DNA of 14,840 nucleotides from CAZLGC01 sp964559275. GTDB lineage: Bacteria > Patescibacteriota > CALEFQ01. Made by a program: the position numbers and the translations under genes. The stretch is from the NCBI GenBank assembly GCA_964559275.1, contig CAZLGC010000027.1:1-14840 (forward strand), read 5' to 3'. Positions 6,511-12,305 of the stretch are shown here, piece after piece. Position 1 is the stretch's first letter. Every line of letters begins with the position of its first letter. Below the pieces are notes generated by a model. That model had not been told where the DNA came from and ran no database searches. It saw only the letters and a program-made list of their open reading frames with translations.

Positions 6511-6541
6511 CACCCCCGCCTCTCCGGCGGGGGTGTTTTTT
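6511..6541 (+). terminator. Strong intrinsic terminator of the isoprenoid operon
   Basis: A perfect 10-bp GC-rich stem (6511-6520 with 6526-6535) with loop TCTCC is followed by TTTTTT (6536-6541). It is directional for the plus strand, because the minus-strand reading has no T-run. It should end transcripts coming from uppS and isolate the synthetase-like gene that starts 49 bases on. Confidence 0.9.
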
Positions 6542-6589
6542 AATAAGTAACGAAGTCTGGTTGTCTAAGCCAGGCTCAAATGGACAAAC

Positions 6590-7606
6590 ATGGATCACCA
6601 AACAGCCAAACTCGAGCACTGGGTGCTCAAGCTAGCGCGCCGCTACCTCGATGACCGGGGATTCTATGAAATGCTACCTCCCCGAGTCGTCCGGGCCAGC
6701 GGTGCTTGTGAAAACATTGACACCCTGTTCGAAGTGTCGGCTGGGGGAGACCGTAAATGGTTTCGGCCCGAAGGTAAGACCGGTAATGTCTACCTGGCCC
6801 AGACCGGTCAGCTTTACCTGGAGGCGTATGTTCCCAAGCTGAGGAAGGTCTATTGTGTCGGTTCCAGTTTCCGGGCGGAGCCGCGGGTGGACAAACGGCA
6901 TCTGACCGAGTTCACGCTGATTGAAATCGAGTTTGCCGGTGATTTCGATGAGCTGCTGCGCTACATCGAAGATTTCATCAATGCGATTGTGCGCGGTTTG
7001 CTCAGCCTGCCGACTAGTGAAATAGAAGCGCTGGGGCTGAAGTCAAGGGTGCTAGATCTGGCTGACTGCCCGGTTACTTTTCCCAAGCTGACTTATGACC
7101 AGGCGATTGCTCGGCTACAGGAAATGGGAGAAGATATTTCCTGGGGCGATGACATCTCGTCCCAGCGGGAAAAGAAGCTGATTGAATCAGTCAGCGGCCA
7201 GCCCCTGTTTCTAGTGCGATTTCCCGATCCGATGTGGGATTGGGATAAGGAAGTCGAAGTCGAAAAGTTCTTTAACATGATTCCCGACCAGCAAAGTCCA
7301 GGGCGGGTGCTCAGCGCCGATCTGATCCTGCCGCACGGCGGGGAAGCCGTCGGGGCGGCCGCCCGGGTGCACGACCCGGATGAACTGGTGTATCGCCTGG
7401 AGGGGTCCAAGATGATGGCACGTCTGAAAAGAAAGGGCGGCTCCATTGATGATTTTTCCTGGTATATAAAACACACTCGCCGTCAGGGGAGTGTGCCTCA
7501 CGCCGGCTGCGGGTTCGGCCTGGCGCGAATTATGCAATGGCTGCAGGGTAAGGAAAGCATTGCCGACGCGGTCACTTTTCCTTCTAACCGCGAGCGGGTT
7601 ATATAG
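6590..7606 (+). CDS. Asparaginyl-tRNA-synthetase-like catalytic core without anticodon domain
   Basis: The protein has 338 residues and consists only of a class II synthetase catalytic domain of the AspRS/AsnRS subclass (IIb). Motif 1 lies around GFYEMLPPRVV (25-34). An AsnRS-style strand LAQTGQLYLEA (69-79) leads to motif 2, FRAEPRVDKRHLTEF (94-108). Motif 3 is HAGCGFGLARIMQWL (304-318, Arg-313), with GSVPHAG in front as in AsnRS. The ~100-residue OB-fold that reads the anticodon should precede this, but the 276 bases upstream hold no plus-strand frame for it. Such truncated paralogs are known, notably archaeal asparagine synthetase AS-AR, which amidates aspartate. That is my leading guess; a ligase acting on another acceptor is possible. 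No clear ribosome site or promoter precedes the ATG. It stops exactly where a convergent gene stops. Confidence 0.8.
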   Translation: MDHQTAKLEHWVLKLARRYLDDRGFYEMLPPRVVRASGACENIDTLFEVSAGGDRKWFRPEGKTGNVYLAQTGQLYLEAYVPKLRKVYCVGSSFRAEPRVDKRHLTEFTLIEIEFAGDFDELLRYIEDFINAIVRGLLSLPTSEIEALGLKSRVLDLADCPVTFPKLTYDQAIARLQEMGEDISWGDDISSQREKKLIESVSGQPLFLVRFPDPMWDWDKEVEVEKFFNMIPDQQSPGRVLSADLILPHGGEAVGAAARVHDPDELVYRLEGSKMMARLKRKGGSIDDFSWYIKHTRRQGSVPHAGCGFGLARIMQWLQGKESIADAVTFPSNRERVI

Positions 7607-8470
7607 TCAGGCGCTTGGTCTGAGTCCTTCTTCTTCGGTACGCTGGGTATGACGTCCGGTAGCAGGGCGGGCATCAGCCGTTCGTTTCTTGGCTTCCTTC
7701 TCTGCCTGTTCTTTTTCAAACGGGGTCTTTTCAATCCGCTGGACATTTTCCGCTGCCGCGGCCTGGATTTGTTCAGAGAAATTTTCCAGACCCATCTCTT
7801 CAATTTCATCTGGGCGAATATCGGTATCGGATCCTTTCTCTTTGAGATTTTGGGCCATCTGCTCGGCCATCTTCTCGATTCCATTTTCTACCTCGGTGCC
7901 ACCAACTTCTTCTGATCCTTTGAAGACTTCGCGAATCTTGTCAAAAGAGGGAAGCTTGGCAATCTGCTCCGGAGTGAGCTCGCCGTTTTCGGCGGTGGCT
8001 CGGGCCGCTTTGACTTCGGTAGCTAGTTCTCCCATAGATTCTTTCATCTTGTCGGAAATAACTGACTCCATCTGTTCCCGGGAAGCTTCCACGGCTACCG
8101 GGGCATCTTCAGGGCTTTTCTGGGTCAGTCCGGCTTCAGGATCAACTCCCGGCCGCTTTTCACCGCCCAGTTGTTCCTGGATTTGTTGCTTCTCTTGGCG
8201 CATTCCGCCCAGAGTTTCCTGGGTAACGGTCTCCTTAGAAATATCAACCCGGGGAGGCTCGGCATTCAGTTCCTGGATGGCGTTATCTAGCTCCTCGGTA
8301 GTTTTTTCACTGGAAGCTTTATACTGAGGGATTGATTCATCCAACTCAGCTAAACGGCGCTCAGCGGCTTCGGCGGGTGTTTCCGGCGGTCCGAGCTCGG
8401 GTGCTGCGCTTCGCTGTTCTACCTCCCCAGGACGTTCTCTGCTTTCTTTTTCCATTGGTGATATGGGCAT
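7607..8470 (-). CDS. Glu/Lys-rich coiled-coil protein, unknown function
   Basis: This 287-residue protein is highly charged and almost free of aromatic residues and cysteine. It has no signal peptide or membrane helix. An N-terminal Glu/Pro-rich disordered region (about 1-35) leads into helical segments likely to form coiled coils (about 36-70, 120-170 and 195-265), rich in Glu, Gln, Ala and Lys, and an Arg-rich tail. The minus strand is preferred because a near-consensus promoter precedes it; the overlapping plus-strand frame is Ser-rich and typical of antisense noise. A second in-frame Met at residue 6 is an alternative start, and neither has a clear ribosome site. Its stop touches the stop of the synthetase-like gene with no intergenic base. 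I recognise no family, and a scaffolding role is only a guess from composition. Confidence 0.7.
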   Translation of the reverse strand: MPISPMEKESRERPGEVEQRSAAPELGPPETPAEAAERRLAELDESIPQYKASSEKTTEELDNAIQELNAEPPRVDISKETVTQETLGGMRQEKQQIQEQLGGEKRPGVDPEAGLTQKSPEDAPVAVEASREQMESVISDKMKESMGELATEVKAARATAENGELTPEQIAKLPSFDKIREVFKGSEEVGGTEVENGIEKMAEQMAQNLKEKGSDTDIRPDEIEEMGLENFSEQIQAAAAENVQRIEKTPFEKEQAEKEAKKRTADARPATGRHTQRTEEEGLRPSA

Positions 8471-8498
8471 ATTTGTTTTCTTTAGGGTTTATACTTCT

Positions 8499-8527
8499 AT
8501 TATACTATTTTTAGCGGTTAATTTCAA
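8499..8527 (-). promoter_or_regulatory. Near-consensus sigma70 promoter of the coiled-coil gene
   Basis: On the minus strand TTGAAA (8522-8527) and a perfect TATAAT (8499-8504) are separated by 17 bases, one mismatch from full consensus. The predicted start point near 8492 gives a leader of about 22 bases. This is one of the two best promoters in the window and predicts abundant expression. Confidence 0.85.
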
Positions 8528-8528
8528 T

Positions 8529-8557
8529 TTGTTTTCTGTGACAAAAAGTGGTAAACT
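8529..8557 (+). promoter_or_regulatory. Possible divergent promoter of the pcm operon
   Basis: TTGTTT (8529-8534) and TAAACT (8552-8557) are 17 bases apart. A start point about 7 bases on, near 8564, would fall only three bases before the pcm ATG at 8567, giving a nearly leaderless message, in keeping with the lack of a ribosome site there. The -35 box lies beside the -35 box of the minus-strand promoter, so the two polymerases would compete. Confidence 0.45.
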
Positions 8558-8566
8558 GACTACACT

Positions 8567-9175
8567 ATGAAAGATTTAGTGGACAAATTGGTTGCCGACG
8601 GCACCATCAATTCCAAGTCTGTTGAGGATGCTTTTCGCAAAGTTGACAGAGTTGATTTTGTCCCCACCGCGCAGAAGCTTAAAGCTTACGAGGATCGGCC
8701 ACTGCCGATCGGTTTAGAGCAGACTATCTCGCAGCCGACCACGGTAGCCTTCATGCTGGAGCTCTTGGATGCTCAGCCCGGAGACAAAGTACTTGATGTC
8801 GGCTCCGGTTCCGGTTGGCAGTCAGCTTTGCTCAGCGAGATTGTGGGGAAGCAGGGCAAAGTTTATGCGGTTGAGCGAATCAAAGAGCTGCTTGAGTTCG
8901 GGAAGAAAAACGTGTTACAAAAAGGTTATCAAAACGTTCAATTTAGACTGGCGGGCGAGGTTTTCGGCTGGTCGGAAAAAGCTCCCTACGATCGGATCAT
9001 TGCCGCCGCGGCCGCCTCCCAGCCACCACCGGAATTGCTAAACCAGCTTAAGGTCGGTGGCATCTGCGTATTGCCGGTCAAAAACAGCATCCTTCAGGTT
9101 AAGCGGGTCAGCGAAGATAACTTTGAAACCAAGACATTCCCGGGATTTGTTTTTGTTCCGCTTATCAGATATTAA
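8567..9175 (+). CDS. pcm: Protein-L-isoaspartate O-methyltransferase
   Basis: The enzyme methylates L-isoaspartyl residues in aged proteins using SAM, which starts their conversion back to aspartyl residues. It has 202 residues, the family's normal length. The family-specific block YEDRPLPIGLEQTISQP (41-57) recognises the substrate and SAM. Motif I is VLDVGSGSGWQSALL (75-89). The acidic SAM-binding residue follows in VYAVERI, and a post-motif II strand (YDRIIAAAAA) precedes PPELLNQLKVGG, whose canonical form is PxxLxxQLxxGG. The C-terminal half keeps the usual FVPL strand. Only three bases separate its stop from the ManC-like gene, so they are co-transcribed. No ribosome site is visible. Confidence 0.93.
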   Translation: MKDLVDKLVADGTINSKSVEDAFRKVDRVDFVPTAQKLKAYEDRPLPIGLEQTISQPTTVAFMLELLDAQPGDKVLDVGSGSGWQSALLSEIVGKQGKVYAVERIKELLEFGKKNVLQKGYQNVQFRLAGEVFGWSEKAPYDRIIAAAAASQPPPELLNQLKVGGICVLPVKNSILQVKRVSEDNFETKTFPGFVFVPLIRY

Positions 9176-9178
9176 AAA

Positions 9179-10261
9179 ATGAAAGTTGTAATTTTTGCAG
9201 GGGGTCAGGGGACTAGGCTTTGGCCTCTTTCTCGTAAGAAGACTCCCAAACAATTCGACCCGATGTTCCGGGGAAAGTCTACCCTACAGCTAGCGGTAGA
9301 ACGAATTAGCCCGATTGCCAAGTGGGATGAGATTTATGTTTCCACACTAGATCAGTACGCAGGCATAATTCGCAAGCAGGTTCCCAAAATTCCCGATGAG
9401 AATATCATCACCGAGCCGGCACTGCGGGATGTGGCTCCGGCAATCGGATTGGCTATGCTGAAGCTGCGCGATGTCGGGGACGAGCCGGTGGCGATCTTGT
9501 GGGCTGATCATCTGATGAAGAAGCCGGGCAATTTTCGACGTGGTCTCCGGGCGGGAGCCAAACTAATAGAAGAGGACAGTGACCGTTTCATATTCTTTGG
9601 TGAAAAAGCCCGTTATGCCGAGGCCAACCTGGGCTGGATCAATGTTGGGCCGACAGTTCAGAAAGTGAACGGAATTACCGCTCGTAAATTCAATGGTTGG
9701 CACTACCGCCCGCCGCTCAACAAGTGCAAGCGGATGTTTGCCTCTAGAAAATGGGTCTGGAATCCAGGCTACTGGGTGACCACACCGAATTTTGTCCTGG
9801 CTCAATTCAAGGACAAAAAGCCCGGTATGTATAAAAAACTGCTTCAGATCGGAAAGGCCCTGGGGTCTTCCCGGGAGGGCAGCATCCTGCGCCGCGTTTA
9901 TCCCTCTCTAGAAAAAGTCCATTTCGACAATGCTATTCTGGAAAAGATGAAACCCAGCCAGGCTATTGTTCTGATGCTGGACATGGGCTGGAGCGATCCG
10001 GGGACCTTGTATGCAATTAAGGAAGCGTTGTCCAAAAGCAAAAATGCTAACGTAACCCGGGGGAAGGTTATCGATTTTCAGACCAAGGATTCTCTTGTTT
10101 TCAATGATGATGACAAAAAAGTTATTGTCACCGTCGGGCTGGAAGGAATGATTGTTGTTTCGACTAAAGACGCCACTCTGGTTGTTCCCAAAGACGAAGT
10201 GCCGGAAGTGAAAAAACTGGTGAAGTCTCTGGATGGAACTAAGTGGGAAGATATTCTATAA
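9179..10261 (+). CDS. manC: Mannose-1-phosphate guanylyltransferase-like nucleotidyltransferase
   Basis: The family makes GDP-mannose from mannose-1-phosphate and GTP, the donor for mannosylated surface glycans. At 360 residues this is the single-domain guanylyltransferase form, without the isomerase domain. The N-terminal nucleotide loop is very well kept: FAGGQGTRLWPLSRKKTPKQF (6-26). So are TEPALRDVAPAIG (78-90) and WADH (108-111), which matches the catalytic PADH/AADH. The second half is unusual. The sugar-phosphate FVEKP motif reads FNGWHYRPP (171-179), WNSGMF reads WNPGYW (194-199), and the YGYI segment is LGWI. Sugar or nucleotide specificity may therefore differ. It sits between pcm (3 bases upstream) and mltG (1 base downstream). 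The manC symbol rests on the N-terminal half. Confidence 0.75.
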   Translation: MKVVIFAGGQGTRLWPLSRKKTPKQFDPMFRGKSTLQLAVERISPIAKWDEIYVSTLDQYAGIIRKQVPKIPDENIITEPALRDVAPAIGLAMLKLRDVGDEPVAILWADHLMKKPGNFRRGLRAGAKLIEEDSDRFIFFGEKARYAEANLGWINVGPTVQKVNGITARKFNGWHYRPPLNKCKRMFASRKWVWNPGYWVTTPNFVLAQFKDKKPGMYKKLLQIGKALGSSREGSILRRVYPSLEKVHFDNAILEKMKPSQAIVLMLDMGWSDPGTLYAIKEALSKSKNANVTRGKVIDFQTKDSLVFNDDDKKVIVTVGLEGMIVVSTKDATLVVPKDEVPEVKKLVKSLDGTKWEDIL

Positions 10262-10262
10262 G

Positions 10263-11360
10263 ATGCGAGAAGAATTTAAATGGCAATTGGACCGCGATAA
10301 GAAGACCTCCTTTCGGCGGAGGCTATTTATTTTGGTAAGCATTGTAGTTATCATCGGGCTGGTGGTCGGGATTGGCTACATTTGGCTGGAGCAGTCGATA
10401 ACAAATGCGCAATCCGGGGATATGGATGTCTTTGTCGAAATCGTTGTGGAGGAGGGGATGGGGACCGAAGAGATAGCGGATATGCTGGCCGAGCAGGAAA
10501 TAATTGCCGGCACAATTCCTTTCAAATACTACGTTTGGTCAGAAAAAGTGAAGGGGGAATTCAAGCCGGGCCAGTTTTCAGTCAGTCCGGGGATGACAAT
10601 TCCGCAGCTGGTGTCGGTGCTGACGAATGATCGCTCCGGCGAAGTTGAGCTTTTTATCCCCGAAGGCTGGCGACTGGAGCAGATTGCCACGGAAGTTGCC
10701 GAGCAATTTGGCACCACCGGTCTGGGGGCACCGCTGCCATCTGATTACCGTAAGCAAATCGAGGTTGATTTCCTGGAAGCCGCTGCCGAGAAAGATTACG
10801 GTTACGATTGGCTGGCGGAGATCCCAGCTGACCAGACATTGGAAGGCTTTCTGTTTCCGGACACTTATCGCTTTTATCGCAATTCCGAAATGCGCGACGT
10901 CGTAGCCGAGATGCTCGAAAATTTTGATACCAAGGTGGATCCGGACCGGCGGGCGGCTATCATTGAGCGCAACTGGACCCTGTATGAGGCAGTGACCCTG
11001 GCGAGCATTGTCCAAAAAGAAGCTCGCGAAGAGGATATGCCGGCAGTGGCCGGGATATTTATTGCCCGCTTGAAAAGCGGTCAGAAACTGGAGTCCGATG
11101 CCACGGTAAATTTTGTCACCAATAAGAGTGCTTTGCAGCCCACTCTGGAAGATGTCCGCACTGATTCGCCCTACAATACGTATCGTTATGCCGGCCTGCC
11201 GCCAGGACCGATTTGTAATCCGGGTCTGGCCGCAATTGATGCTGTTATCAGCCCGGAGATCACTTCGTATCGTTACTTTCTAAATACACCGGAGGGTGAT
11301 ACAATATTTAGTGAGACGTATGAAGAGCATTTGGATAATAAGAGTAAGTATTTAGACTAA
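10263..11360 (+). CDS. mltG: Endolytic murein transglycosylase MltG (YceG-like)
   Basis: MltG is an inner-membrane enzyme that cuts nascent peptidoglycan strands and sets their length. From the ATG at 10263 the protein has 365 residues. It has a basic cytosolic N-terminus, one membrane helix (about 20-42) and an extracytoplasmic LysM-like region with EEGMGTEEIADMLAEQEII and FKPGQFSVSPGMTIPQLV. The YceG catalytic core contains ASIVQKEAREEDMP with catalytic Glu-253, ARLKSGQKLESDATV, and the late signature YNTYRYAGLPPGPICNPG. The usual EKE reads QKE, but the catalytic Glu is kept. An upstream in-frame ATG at 10233 would overlap the previous gene by 29 bases and adds nothing conserved, so I prefer 10263. 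Its presence implies a peptidoglycan wall, which fits the UppS carrier synthesis upstream. Confidence 0.93.
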   Translation: MREEFKWQLDRDKKTSFRRRLFILVSIVVIIGLVVGIGYIWLEQSITNAQSGDMDVFVEIVVEEGMGTEEIADMLAEQEIIAGTIPFKYYVWSEKVKGEFKPGQFSVSPGMTIPQLVSVLTNDRSGEVELFIPEGWRLEQIATEVAEQFGTTGLGAPLPSDYRKQIEVDFLEAAAEKDYGYDWLAEIPADQTLEGFLFPDTYRFYRNSEMRDVVAEMLENFDTKVDPDRRAAIIERNWTLYEAVTLASIVQKEAREEDMPAVAGIFIARLKSGQKLESDATVNFVTNKSALQPTLEDVRTDSPYNTYRYAGLPPGPICNPGLAAIDAVISPEITSYRYFLNTPEGDTIFSETYEEHLDNKSKYLD

Positions 11361-11383
11361 ATTACTAATTGCTCTAATTTCAG

Positions 11384-11569
11384 ATGGTTACTTCCGAAAT
11401 TGAATACACCAACCCCAAGTATATCGGCCTGGTCGTAATCGCAATTTTGGTGATAATTCTCACTTGTTTTTTGGCGCTGCGCCAATTCATCCAGGGACCG
11501 GAGGCAGGCAGTATCAGTAAGGCTTTTGATACCAAAATCTACACCATGATATCGCCGTATTATCAGTAA
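11384..11569 (+). CDS. 61-aa single-pass membrane protein, unknown function
   Basis: The protein has a short polar N-terminus (MVTSEIEYTNPKY), one strong hydrophobic helix at about residues 14-32 rich in Ile, Val and Leu, and a soluble tail of about 28 residues containing Phe, Lys and Tyr. The charge pattern (acidic before the helix, Arg after it) suggests the C-terminus is cytoplasmic. It lies 23 bases after mltG and just before the operon terminator, so it is the last gene of the pcm-manC-mltG transcript. It may act with MltG at the membrane, but that rests on position alone. It has no ribosome site and no family that I recognise. Confidence 0.6.
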   Translation: MVTSEIEYTNPKYIGLVVIAILVIILTCFLALRQFIQGPEAGSISKAFDTKIYTMISPYYQ

Positions 11570-11587
11570 AACGTTTTTGTATAGATA

Positions 11588-11614
11588 AAGCCGGATCATT
11601 GCTCCGGTTTTTTT
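11588..11614 (+). terminator. Intrinsic terminator of the pcm-manC-mltG operon
   Basis: CCGGA (11591-11595) pairs with TCCGG (11603-11607) across the loop TCATTGC and can be extended outward by G-T and two A-T pairs. A run of seven T follows (11608-11614). A second hairpin just beyond, ACCCG/CGGGT at 11625-11642, lacks a T-run. Confidence 0.88.
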
Positions 11615-11739
11615 AATCGATTATACCCGGCTCGAGTCGGGTTTCATCTTATAGAGTTTCACCTTTGGTATAAGGAATCCTTGAGGCTTCCGGGGGTGGT
11701 TATGTAAATGATTTAAGCTTGGTCATTCCCCAGCCTCGC

Positions 11740-11858
11740 GCTACTTTTTGAAGCCAAAAAGTAGCCAAAAACCTTCGGGGGAAAATGAAGGGTCCTATGT
11801 GCAGGAAAGTGTGTCTATGCTTTCTATATGTTCCCGCATTTTCCCCCGAACCCCCAGT
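11740..11858 (-). repeat. Palindromic element A (REPIN/MITE-like), inverted relative to element B
   Basis: An 11-bp perfect hairpin with a 4-base loop (11740-11750 with 11755-11765, core CTACTTTTTG) is followed by a 14-bp perfect inverted repeat, TTCGGGGGAAAATG (11774-11787) with 11837-11850, enclosing 49 bases. Read on the minus strand the order is G-rich arm, AAAG-containing middle, C-rich arm, then TTTTTGGCTACTTTTTGG hairpin. This is the same order and nearly the same hairpin sequence as element B. No frame of coding character spans it. It lies in the gap after an operon terminator, a typical landing place for non-autonomous palindromic repeats. The boundaries are approximate. Confidence 0.7.
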
Positions 11859-11871
11859 GGAGCTTCTTATG

Positions 11872-11913
11872 CTAGTTACCTAAAATAGAACTAAAAAATA
11901 ATAAATTAACTAG
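11872..11913. repeat. AT-rich spacer with inverted CTAGTTA/TAACTAG at the centre of the composite repeat
   Basis: CTAGTTA (11872-11878) is matched by its reverse complement TAACTAG (11907-11913) around an A-rich core of 28 bases. It sits midway between elements A and B, so the inverted symmetry of the pair continues to the centre of the composite. Confidence 0.45.
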
Positions 11914-11919
11914 AATGAG

Positions 11920-12067
11920 TGGTGGGGTCCGGGGGCGCGCGCAAGCCCCAAAAGAAAGTAGTATGCAAGAATAGAGCATGGCGGTTCGCGCCCCTCCCGC
12001 CGCGGGCGGGACCCCGCTGTAGCGGTGGCGGGCCCTTTTTGGTTACTTTTTTGGGTAAAAAAGTAAC
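11920..12067 (+). repeat. Palindromic element B (REPIN/MITE-like)
   Basis: The left arm GGGGTCC-GGGGGCGCG (11924-11939) pairs in two blocks with CGCGCCCC (11987-11994) and GGACCCC (12009-12015). A 7-bp GC hairpin (11995-12001 with 12005-12011) and a CCGC/GCGG hairpin (12014-12025) lie between or beside them as alternative folds. The element ends in an 11-bp perfect hairpin with a 4-base loop, GTTACTTTTTT (12042-12052) with 12057-12067. Stem length, loop length and the sequence TTTTTGGYTACTTTTT match element A read on the other strand. Short open frames on both strands here are GC-rich by-products of the palindromes and are not called as genes. Confidence 0.7.
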
Positions 12068-12124
12068 AAGAAATGGTTCGTTGCCTCTTAACGGTTCACC
12101 GGGCGCAAGGCTGACAAAGAATAC

Positions 12125-12152
12125 TTGACAACACAATCAGATGAGCTATCAT
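12125..12152 (+). promoter_or_regulatory. Promoter of the rplJ-rplL operon
   Basis: A perfect TTGACA (12125-12130) is followed after 16 bases by TATCAT (12147-12152). The predicted start point near 12159 leaves an untranslated leader of about 147 bases, long enough for the L10-leader structure. It begins 58 bases after the palindromic element ends. Confidence 0.75.
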
Positions 12153-12179
12153 GTATCTACAATATAGATTTAATCGTTC

Positions 12180-12246
12180 TAAGACAGCGGGTGCCTCGAC
12201 AGGCTCAGTCTGAGCCTAGCGAGGGTAATTCCAGCCGAGAACACCA
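12180..12246 (+). ncRNA. Ribosomal protein L10 leader RNA
   Basis: The leader directly precedes rplJ and carries the L10-leader hallmarks: GACAGCGGGTG at the 5' side, a long branched hairpin, then GGTAATTCCAGCCGAGA and CACC at the 3' side. The last part matches the consensus UAAUNYCCYGCCGAG that forms the kink-turn region bound by the L10(L12)4 complex. GGTG (12190-12193) can pair with CACC (12242-12245). The peripheral hairpin is CCTCG-AGGCTCA-GTC-TGAGCCT-CGAGG (about 12194-12224). In Bacillus this RNA lets excess L10-L12 shut off its own operon by attenuation. Recognition is from memory of the motif, without a covariance-model search. Confidence 0.72.
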
Positions 12247-12270
12247 AAGATACTAGTTATCTTTAAGTTT

Positions 12271-12297
12271 TCCTGCTGTCCTTATGAGCAGGATTTT
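12271..12297 (+). terminator. Attenuator terminator in the rplJ leader
   Basis: TCCTGCT (12271-12277) pairs with AGCAGGA (12287-12293) across a 9-base loop, and TTTT follows. The left half (CCTGCTGTC, 12272-12280) can alternatively pair over nine positions, with one G-U, with GACAGCGGG (12183-12191) at the start of the L10 leader. The two structures exclude each other, which is the arrangement expected of an attenuator. A separate 7-bp hairpin, 12246-12252 with 12258-12264, lies between them. Confidence 0.65.
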
Positions 12298-12305
12298 ATA
12301 AACCT

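Noticed and set aside
7689..8327. Long Ser-rich plus-strand open frame of 212 codons
   Set aside because: It is antisense to the Glu-rich coiled-coil gene, which has a near-consensus promoter. Ser-rich composition is what antisense to Glu/Arg-rich coding gives.
10233..10262. Upstream ATG extending MltG by ten residues
   Set aside because: It would overlap the previous gene by 29 bases, adds no conserved residues and has no ribosome site. The ATG at 10263 directly follows the upstream stop.
11625..11642. ACCCG/CGGGT hairpin as a further terminator
   Set aside because: It is only five base pairs and is followed by GTTTCATCTT, not a T-run. It may be chance or a helper hairpin.
11906..12136. 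Opposed 76- and 69-codon frames in the rplJ upstream region
   Set aside because: Both span the palindromic element and read Pro/Arg/Gly-rich sequence made by GC-rich stems, with no ribosome site.
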